From assembly GCA_003489165.1 (NCBI GenBank), contig DNJG01000073.1, forward strand, positions 14,103-34,310: a stretch of 20,208 nt of DNA, written 5' to 3'. Position 1 is the stretch's first letter. Every line of letters starts with the position of its first letter. The stretch is from Nitrospinota bacterium (lineage in GTDB: Bacteria > Nitrospinota > Nitrospinia > UBA9942). Both the position numbers and the translations under genes were made by a program. Below are positions 14,775-20,208 of the stretch, piece after piece. The notes under the pieces were generated by a model. That model was not told the origin of the DNA. It ran no database searches and saw only the letters and a list, made by a program, of their open reading frames with translations.

Positions 14775-16322
14775 TCAGTGATTAGTGTTTTCTATTTTTG
14801 ATTGAAATATCGCTGTTGGGAGAACGATTTTGAATACTACTCCATCTTCAATATTCTCGGCAGAAATTGAACCGCCGTGGTCTTTTATAATTCCATAGGC
14901 TATTGAAAGCCCCAGTCCCGTTCCTTTATCCACACCTTTCGTAGTAAAAAATGGCTCAAAAATCTTATGCAAATGCTCATCCGCTATAGGCGGACCGTTA
15001 TTTTTAAAATAGACGCTGATGGTATCATCAACCCCTTCTGTTTTAATAGCAAGAATTCCCCCTTTCCTATGTTCATTCATTGCCTGATAGGCATTTGTTA
15101 TGATATTCAAAAAAGCCTGCTGAAGGTGGTGGGTATCACCCGATATAAGCGGGATATTATTATCAAGGTCTATAATCAACTGGATGTTATTTATCTTTAA
15201 TTGATACTCAATTAAAATAATTATACTCTGCAATATCTCATTAATATTTACGGGCTTCTTCTCTATCTTATACTTTCTTGCAAAAGATAAAAGATCTCTT
15301 GCAATCGTTGCACATCTGTTTGCCTCTTTATGGATTTTTTTAAGGTCCCCTTTTATTTCATCAGAGAGTTTAATATTGGACATAAGGAGTTCAGAATGGA
15401 CTATTATCCCTAAGAGAGGGTTGCCGAGTTCATGGGTAATGCTGGAGACGAGAGTTCCAATGGATGATAACTTCTCAGCCTGCCTGAGCTGTTCAATCAT
15501 CATTTCCCTTTCCATTACCTTTTCCTTAAACTGCCTGTCTATCAATCTTATATTGTATCTGTTAAAAGCCTTGTCGCATATCTCATGGATACTTTTTATA
15601 TCAAATGGTTTTTTTATATAATCATCAGCTCCGGCTTCAATTATATCCGCCGTTTTTAACTCTGTGCCGAAAGCTGACATCATGATTATTCCTGTTTCAG
15701 GCTGGTTTTCTCTTATCCATTTCATTACCTCTATGCCGTTTTTTTTAGGTATTTTATAATCTAAAAATGTTATCTGCGGCTTTTCCCTTTTGAAGGCATC
15801 TATAGCCTCATCACCATCAGCAGCAGTTATTACATTGTATCCCTCTTCCTCAATAAAAAACTTAAGGGCATTTAGTATGTTGGTGTCATCATCGGCAATG
15901 AGTGCCTTTCTTTTATAGCTCATTTCTTTTGCCGATAAATCAATTAAGAGGTTTGTGAAGATGAGGTTGGTCAGTTCATCAGGGTCGGGTGGAAATTGGA
16001 GGAATGCGTTGGCACCCGATTCATAGGCAAGCTTTTCTGCGATTGCATCTCTATATGTGGCAGAGATAAGGATAACAGGTAATTTGTTATGTTCTCTGAA
16101 TTCCTCTGACCTCAATATCCTGCAGAGCTGAAATCCATCAATTGCAGGCATATGAATATCAGATATGACCAGTTCAGGATTATTAGTTTTAAGTTCTTTT
16201 AATAGCTCTCTTCCATTTTTGAAGGTTGATATATTTTCAAATCCTTTTAATTTTAAAAGCTCAACAATCGCTTCAGTTATAGTGGGGCTATCATTGACAA
16301 TATAGATAGCATTGTTATACAT
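14775..16322 (-). CDS. Soluble hybrid sensor: REC-REC-histidine kinase
   Basis: A 515-residue protein with no membrane segment. Receiver 1 (about 4-121) has phosphoacceptor D55, but the acidic pair reads N10-D11 and the conserved Lys is replaced (LQFPP, F110). Receiver 2 (about 138-253) looks complete: D144-D146, D188 in FLDYKIP, S216, K238 in IKKPF. The HisKA motif is SSITHELGNPL (H297). The ATPase domain has the N box around NIITNAYQAM, a G1 box altered to NNGPPI (Asn where Asp is usual), then IFEPFFTTK and GTGLGLSIAYG. Input presumably arrives by phosphorylation of the receivers from another kinase. It is divergent from the Trp-Pro repeat lipoprotein. The general call is secure. Confidence 0.92.
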   Translation of the reverse strand: MYNNAIYIVNDSPTITEAIVELLKLKGFENISTFKNGRELLKELKTNNPELVISDIHMPAIDGFQLCRILRSEEFREHNKLPVILISATYRDAIAEKLAYESGANAFLQFPPDPDELTNLIFTNLLIDLSAKEMSYKRKALIADDDTNILNALKFFIEEEGYNVITAADGDEAIDAFKREKPQITFLDYKIPKKNGIEVMKWIRENQPETGIIMMSAFGTELKTADIIEAGADDYIKKPFDIKSIHEICDKAFNRYNIRLIDRQFKEKVMEREMMIEQLRQAEKLSSIGTLVSSITHELGNPLLGIIVHSELLMSNIKLSDEIKGDLKKIHKEANRCATIARDLLSFARKYKIEKKPVNINEILQSIIILIEYQLKINNIQLIIDLDNNIPLISGDTHHLQQAFLNIITNAYQAMNEHRKGGILAIKTEGVDDTISVYFKNNGPPIADEHLHKIFEPFFTTKGVDKGTGLGLSIAYGIIKDHGGSISAENIEDGVVFKIVLPTAIFQSKIENTNH

Positions 16323-16328
16323 GGTGAA

Positions 16329-16357
16329 AATCTACTATGGAAATGTTATATTGTCAA
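16329..16357 (-). promoter_or_regulatory. Candidate promoter of the histidine kinase gene
   Basis: Minus strand: TTGACA (16357-16352), a 17-bp spacer and TAGATT (16334-16329). The -10 box is 6 nt before the ATG and there is no Shine-Dalgarno, so the predicted start of transcription falls at or next to the start codon. Confidence 0.5.
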
Positions 16358-16438
16358 GAAACGAAAATTTATATGTTTTTATTTAACAATAGTATAAAAT
16401 TAAAGCTTTAAAAAAAACCAGAGGCTTATTTATTTGAT

Positions 16439-17893
16439 ATGGACAATAAAATCAAAGTCTTTTTAAGTATTGCATCCTGTATTTTAGTCTTAACTGGCTG
16501 CGCCTCTACCCTTAATAAAAGTATAGAGAATAAAAGTCCTGATGTGAATGGAGAAAAGGCGAAACAATATGATACAGAAAACTATCAGCCGCTTTTTGAC
16601 TATACTTATGATGGAGAGAAGAATATAACCCGCTATAATATTTTAGGTCCATTTATAACAATTGAGAAGGATGCTCAAAAAGAGGAGAGAACACTCAGGC
16701 CATTTTATTCCAAAGAAGAAGACAAAAAGGGTGATACAAGTGATGTGGATGTTATCTATCCTTTCGGCAAATATAAAAGTAATCCTGAAGAGACTTCATC
16801 AAGATTTACACCCCTTTTTACATCAAGAAAGGAATTTAAAGAAACAGAAGGCAAGAAAAACGACTTTGGTTTTTTCCCCGTATTCTGGGGGAAGACAGAG
16901 GATGGTGAGAGTTACGGTGGTTTATTTCCAATTTATGGTGATATGAGAAAGAGGTTTGGAAAGGATGAGATAAAATTTGTTTTATGGCCTATTTATGCGA
17001 AGACGAGAGATGATAAGACAATAAATAAAAACTTTATTTGGCCTATCTTTTCAATAACTGCAGGTGAAAAGGAGTCAGGATTTAGAATGTGGCCCCTCTT
17101 CGGTTATAGGAATAAGAAAGATGAGTTTTCTAAAAGATTTTTTCTTTGGCCTCTGATTCATTATCAAAATACAGATCTTGATACATCACGGCCTAAGAAA
17201 TACAGGGCATTCCTCCCATTTTATGCTTCTGAAACCTCTCCCGGAAGGGTTACAAGAAGTGTTATCTGGCCATTCTTTAACTACCTTCATGATGATGATG
17301 AAAATCTTACACTCTGGGATTTCCCCTGGCCCATTATTCAGAAAGGGGAAGGGAATAATTTAAATACATTCAAGGTATTCCCCATATATGGCTATAGTGA
17401 TAAAGAACATCTTAGCGAGCGTTTCTTTCTCTGGCCTATTTATACATACAAGAGGGAATATCCCAAAGACTCAGAAAAGATAGTCCACAGATTTTTGCTT
17501 ATAAGCAAATATGAGTATGAAAATCCTAAATCCTGGCAGCTAAGATTATGGCCCCTTTTCACTTACAAAAGTAAAAAGAATGGGGAGACTATTTTTCATT
17601 TCCCTGAGATAATTCCCATTGAGACTGAGGGTTTTGAGAAGAACTATGCTCCAATCTTCAGGCTGTATGAGTATGATTCAAATATAAAAGGTGAGATGGA
17701 ATCAAAATTATTATGGGGTTTCTATTCTCATAAAAAAAATGACTTTGGTGAGTTTATAGATTTGTCATTTCTTATATCTTATGAAAAAAGGGGAGATGAT
17801 GGCAGCTTTTCAATATTGAAGGGGCTATTGGAACTTGGCAAAAAGAAAGGTAAGAACTATTTCAAAATACTATATATACCACTTTCAAAATAG
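16439..17893 (+). CDS. Lipoprotein with many Trp/Phe-Pro-hydrophobic-aromatic repeats
   Basis: A 484-residue protein of unknown function. The N-terminus is a classical lipoprotein signal: basic start, hydrophobic stretch, LTGC with Cys21. From about residue 105 to 430 a short motif of the type (W/F)-P-(I/L/V)-(F/Y) recurs about 15 times, often after R-F-F-L: YPFG 107, FPVF 146, FPIY 163, WPIY 183, WPIF 201, WPLF 218, WPLI 237, LPFY 259, WPFF 277, WPII 297, FPIY 314, WPIY 332, WPLF 371, with spacing of roughly 16-40 residues and charged loops between. This suggests a repetitive beta structure (propeller- or barrel-like) on the cell envelope. The ATG has only a distant AGAGG. I recall similar WPLF-rich hypothetical proteins in environmental Gram-negatives but know no function. 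Confidence 0.8.
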   Translation: MDNKIKVFLSIASCILVLTGCASTLNKSIENKSPDVNGEKAKQYDTENYQPLFDYTYDGEKNITRYNILGPFITIEKDAQKEERTLRPFYSKEEDKKGDTSDVDVIYPFGKYKSNPEETSSRFTPLFTSRKEFKETEGKKNDFGFFPVFWGKTEDGESYGGLFPIYGDMRKRFGKDEIKFVLWPIYAKTRDDKTINKNFIWPIFSITAGEKESGFRMWPLFGYRNKKDEFSKRFFLWPLIHYQNTDLDTSRPKKYRAFLPFYASETSPGRVTRSVIWPFFNYLHDDDENLTLWDFPWPIIQKGEGNNLNTFKVFPIYGYSDKEHLSERFFLWPIYTYKREYPKDSEKIVHRFLLISKYEYENPKSWQLRLWPLFTYKSKKNGETIFHFPEIIPIETEGFEKNYAPIFRLYEYDSNIKGEMESKLLWGFYSHKKNDFGEFIDLSFLISYEKRGDDGSFSILKGLLELGKKKGKNYFKILYIPLSK

Positions 17894-17973
17894 ACTAGGG
17901 AAAAAGTTATTCATGGACTTATTAGTCTTCCCAGTGGTTGTACTTGCGGCAGATGAGATAAGAAAATATATGG

Positions 17974-18975
17974 TCAGACAGTTTCTGAATAAGCCTTAAC
18001 TATATTCCCTTTTTCCCTTTTGCAGTAATATAATGTCTGCTCCGTCTTATTAATTAAATCTCTCTCGTTTCCGGCATCAGCAGGACAGTTTGTCAGTGCA
18101 ATGCTTAAATAAATTTTTGGTTCCTTCTTCTCAAAAGTAGTATCCTCTACTTTCTTTCTAATTATTTCAGCAATTTCCCTTGCCTCATTATCTTTGCATG
18201 CCGGCATAATTATAGCGAACTTGGCTCCACTATACCGTGCCGGGATATCAATATCCCTTATACTCTTTTTAATGATATCTCCAATAAGCTGCAGTATTTT
18301 ATCTGCCTTAGCATGTCCGTAAATCTCATTATATTCTCTGATATGGTCAACGGCAGCTATGCAGAGGGAAAGGTTAGTTTTATCATGGTCTGCCCTTTTT
18401 ATTTCATGGGAAAGCGAATCGCGAAAATATTTATAACTATACAGTTTTGACAGTTCATCGTAGTCATAAATCTGGTGCAATTGGTCTTCCAGCCTTCCAT
18501 ATTCTATTATTACAGTAAGGAGGTTAACCAACTCCACAAATATATGTATATCCTCGCTTGAAAATGCCCCCTTTTCTTTATTGTCCATATAGGTAAACCC
18601 AACCCATTTATTTCCATGTTTCATTGGAATTATCAGGAGGGTTTTAAAATCATGTTCAAATTTGTAAAGCCCTCTTTTTTTGTCAGTACCTTCATCCAAA
18701 AGCAAATATTTTTGACGAGTTGAAATATCGTTGATTAATTCCCTTTTTTCATCCATCTGAAAATATTTTATAAAATCACCGCTCAGCCCCCTCGAAGTTA
18801 TAACCCTCATGTGAAAAGATTTTGGTTCCTTCATAATTATAGCTATTGATTGACATTTAAAAAGCTCTTTTACAATGTCAACCGTAAAACTCATTACCTC
18901 TTCCGCCCTGTACCCGGCATTAATTTTATCAAGCACCATCTGAATCAGCTGTAATTTTTTATCTCTATTTTCCAC
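17974..18975 (-). CDS. GAF-GGDEF protein with degenerate active site, probable c-di-GMP receptor
   Basis: A 333-residue cytoplasmic protein. An N-terminal GAF-like sensor (about 8-160) is followed by a GGDEF domain (about 170-330) with D210 and the NEIYGHAKADKIL block intact. The signature GGDEF itself reads SGAKF (249-253), losing the metal- and GTP-binding acidic residues, so diguanylate cyclase activity is unlikely. Directly upstream RDID (240-243) matches the RxxD inhibitory site at the exact canonical spacing, so c-di-GMP binding remains possible. Translation starts at GTG (18973-18975) with GGGAGG 5 nt upstream. TATAAT lies about 20 nt before the start, just outside repeat element I. 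The fold is confident; the receptor role is inference. Confidence 0.88.
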   Translation of the reverse strand: MENRDKKLQLIQMVLDKINAGYRAEEVMSFTVDIVKELFKCQSIAIIMKEPKSFHMRVITSRGLSGDFIKYFQMDEKRELINDISTRQKYLLLDEGTDKKRGLYKFEHDFKTLLIIPMKHGNKWVGFTYMDNKEKGAFSSEDIHIFVELVNLLTVIIEYGRLEDQLHQIYDYDELSKLYSYKYFRDSLSHEIKRADHDKTNLSLCIAAVDHIREYNEIYGHAKADKILQLIGDIIKKSIRDIDIPARYSGAKFAIIMPACKDNEAREIAEIIRKKVEDTTFEKKEPKIYLSIALTNCPADAGNERDLINKTEQTLYYCKREKGNIVKAYSETV

Positions 18976-19011
18976 TTCAACCTCCCATAATTTAGGAAAT
19001 TATAAAAATTT

Positions 19012-19198
19012 GCCACAGAGGCACGGAGACACGGAGAATTTAAAAATCCCAAATAACAAATTTCAAATAACAAATAAATTCCAATTTCTAAATTACAAAC
19101 TATTTAGAATTTTGATTATTGGATATTTGGTCATTATTTGTAATTTGGCGCTTGTAATTTGTTAATTTAATTTTCTGTGCCTCTGTGTCTCTGTGGCT
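19012..19198. repeat. Nested palindromic element I (CACAGAG/CACGGAG outer arms, CAAATAACAAAT inner arms)
   Basis: Outer left arm 19012-19039 (GCCACAGAGGCACGGAGACA and on) is complementary to outer right arm 19173-19197 (CTGTGCCTCTGTGTCTCTGT then GGC). Inside, 19048-19099 (AAATAACAAATTTCAAATAA words) pairs imperfectly with 19103-19161 (TTATTTGTAATTTGG, TTGTAATTTG). It fills most of the 348-bp gap between the GAF-GGDEF gene and the V-ATPase operon. No other feature is seen in that gap except the promoter at 19258. Confidence 0.85.
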
Positions 19199-19257
19199 AA
19201 TCAGGTTTTTGTTCTTGAATAATATCAGATGTGAAAAACCAAAGTCAATTGATTAAA

Positions 19258-19286
19258 TTGACACTTAAGTTAAAGGGTTATATATT
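19258..19286 (+). promoter_or_regulatory. Sigma-70-type promoter of the V/A-ATPase operon
   Basis: TTGACA (19258-19263), exactly 17 bp, then TATATT (19281-19286). The expected transcription start is near 19293, leaving a short leader with a GAGGGT ribosome binding site before ATG 19324. This is the best promoter match in the window. Confidence 0.7.
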
Positions 19287-19323
19287 ATGCACAGAAAAGG
19301 CGGTATATTTAAAAGAGGGTAAT

Positions 19324-19638
19324 ATGGAAGAGATGAAATTTCTGGATTCATTGAGAGAGAAAGAAAAAGAACTGGATAGCCTCCTTAAGCAGGCAAAGGC
19401 AGAGGCACAGCAGATAAGGGAAAAAGCAATGAAGAGCGCAGAAGAGATGAAGGCTTCTTTTAACATAGAGATGGGAAAGCTAAAGGAAAGTTATCTTGAG
19501 GAAAATAAAATTAAAGCAGAGAAGGTTATAGATGAGATGAGGATAAGGGCAAAAAAAGATGCCGCTGTTCTACAAAACAGAGGACGGCAGAATATTGAAA
19601 AGGGAGTGGAATTACTTATGAAAACAATATTGCCATAG
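19324..19638 (+). CDS. V/A-type ATPase peripheral stalk subunit G/H
   Basis: A 104-residue, almost entirely coiled-coil protein rich in Lys, Glu and Ala (LDSLREKEKELDSLLKQAKA, AEAQQIREKAMKSAEEMK). This is typical of the stalk subunit called H in archaeal A-ATPases and G (NtpF) in bacterial V-ATPases, which links the head to subunit I. ATG 19324 is chosen over the GTG at 19231: the longer frame would overlap the promoter, and GAGGGT lies right before 19324. Identification rests on composition, length and the following subunit I gene. The TAG stop falls at the first bases of repeat element J. Confidence 0.75.
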   Translation: MEEMKFLDSLREKEKELDSLLKQAKAEAQQIREKAMKSAEEMKASFNIEMGKLKESYLEENKIKAEKVIDEMRIRAKKDAAVLQNRGRQNIEKGVELLMKTILP

Positions 19639-19697
19639 TCTAAGAGTCTAAAAGACTAAAAGTTATCTCTACTCTTAGACTCTTAGACTTTTAGACT
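19637..19697. repeat. Palindromic word-repeat element J (AGTCTAAAAG family)
   Basis: Left arm 19637-19662 (AGTCTAAGAGTCTAAAAGAC and on) and right arm 19671-19697 (CTCTTAGACTCTTAGACTTT then TAGACT) are nearly perfect complements around an 8-nt loop. It fills the gap between the V-ATPase G/H gene and the subunit I gene, so it would form a strong hairpin within the operon mRNA. Confidence 0.85.
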
Positions 19698-19708
19698 GTA
19701 TTATTTTT

Positions 19709-20208
19709 ATGATTCAAAAGATGAGTAAAATCCAGATAATCGGCAGTCGGCGGATAATGGAGGAGGTTATAGAATTTCTCCATTCTATGTCCATGCTCCA
19801 TGTGGACATTATCCCCGAGGATATGAGAGAAGGTATATCATATCACATTATTCCACTGCAAAAGGATGAAATCGTTATCAAAGATAGGGCTGAAAAGATA
19901 ATTAAGAAGCTTAAAGATTTAATGCTCCTCCTTTATCAGCCTTCAGCCTCACAGGTAAGCAGAGAGAGGAGATTCATTGTAACTGATATTGTTTCAGAAG
20001 GCGTACTGTCGAACTATAATATCCTTGAAGCTAAATTGAGAGACCTCCACAAGAGGAGGTCAGAATTAACAGAGAGGCTTTCGCTTTTAGAGAGATATGA
20101 GAGGATATTGAAAGGGCTTGCCCCCCTTATTTCCAAACTTAGCGGATTTAAAAATATTGAATCCACAGGTCTGATAATTGATAAGGATAAAGCGGGGGTC
20201 ATCCCTTT
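19709..20208 (+). CDS. V/A-type ATPase subunit I, 5' fragment
   Basis: Cut by the right window edge; 166 codons are visible from ATG 19709 with no stop. The N-terminus (KMSKIQIIGSRRIMEEVIEF, then LHSMSMLHVD) matches the start of subunit I (NtpI), the membrane stator that carries the proton or sodium half-channels; its first cytoplasmic part has this EVIEFLHxxxxLHV pattern. A heptad-like stretch from about residue 96 to 145 (KLRDLHKRRSELTERLSLLE) fits the coiled-coil arm that binds the G/H-E stalk. Downstream, subunits K, E, C, F, A, B and D would be expected outside the window. No Shine-Dalgarno is seen; element J ends 11 bp before. Confidence 0.82.
   Translation, partial: MIQKMSKIQIIGSRRIMEEVIEFLHSMSMLHVDIIPEDMREGISYHIIPLQKDEIVIKDRAEKIIKKLKDLMLLLYQPSASQVSRERRFIVTDIVSEGVLSNYNILEAKLRDLHKRRSELTERLSLLERYERILKGLAPLISKLSGFKNIESTGLIIDKDKAGVIP

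Noticed and set aside
16400..16411. Palindrome TTAAAGCTTTAA followed by an A run in the kinase-lipoprotein gap
   Set aside because: Only 12 bp and AT-only apart from one GC pair; it sits between divergent genes, where a terminator is not expected, and no regulator site can be argued.
17913..17999. A 28-codon frame (starting MDLLVFPVVVLAADE) after the Trp-Pro lipoprotein
   Set aside because: No good ribosome binding site, overlaps the convergent GAF-GGDEF gene, and too short to support without conservation data; a real micropeptide cannot be excluded.
19231..19323. GTG-started extension of the V-ATPase G/H gene
   Set aside because: It would include the consensus promoter at 19258-19286, and a ribosome binding site lies directly before ATG 19324.

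Overview
The window looks like a chromosome segment of an uncultured, AT-rich, Gram-negative and probably anaerobic bacterium. Lipid A/LPS assembly (WaaA) and two lipobox proteins indicate an outer membrane. An archaeal-type PEP carboxylase, the start of a V/A-type ATPase operon and a biotin synthase whose cysteine pattern resembles that of strict anaerobes all fit an anaerobe. I cannot place the phylum from sequence alone; Nitrospirota or a deltaproteobacterial-like lineage are guesses. Most of the window is densely packed, ordinary core genome. The unusual material lies between the genes and in the 12.7-19 kb part.

Layout. 1-56 (minus): 5' end of folD. 252-5329 (plus): waaA (Kdo transferase), archaeal-type ppc, an AmgK-like sugar kinase, and the Fe-S scaffold ATPase mrp. 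5450-10299 (minus): a translation/secretion operon read as ffh, rpsP, khpA, trmD, a COG4752-type RNA methyltransferase, rplS, rnhB, yraN; rimM is missing from its usual place before trmD. 10375-14755 (plus): bioB, bioF, a small exported protein translationally coupled to bioF, and an HExxH metallopeptidase-like lipoprotein with a PPC domain. 14775-16322 (minus): a soluble REC-REC-histidine kinase. 16439-17893 (plus): a lipoprotein built from many Trp/Phe-Pro repeats. 17974-18975 (minus): a GAF-GGDEF protein with a broken active-site motif but an intact c-di-GMP inhibitory-site motif. 19324-20208 (plus): V-ATPase stalk subunit G/H and the 5' end of subunit I, behind a consensus promoter.

Nearly every intergenic gap above about 60 bp holds an element made of short degenerate words (7-11 nt) repeated in tandem, most with complementary words on the other side, so that the RNA could fold into a hairpin. 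I count ten such elements from several word families. Some run into genes: they encode the C-termini of WaaA and RNase HII, supply the stop codons of bioB and the V-ATPase G/H gene, and encode the hydrophobic signal-peptide core of the metallopeptidase lipoprotein. This repeat system, and its recruitment into coding sequence, is the most unusual feature I can see. Several promoters (waaA, ffh, histidine kinase) place the -10 box 6-8 nt from the start codon with no Shine-Dalgarno, suggesting leaderless mRNAs.
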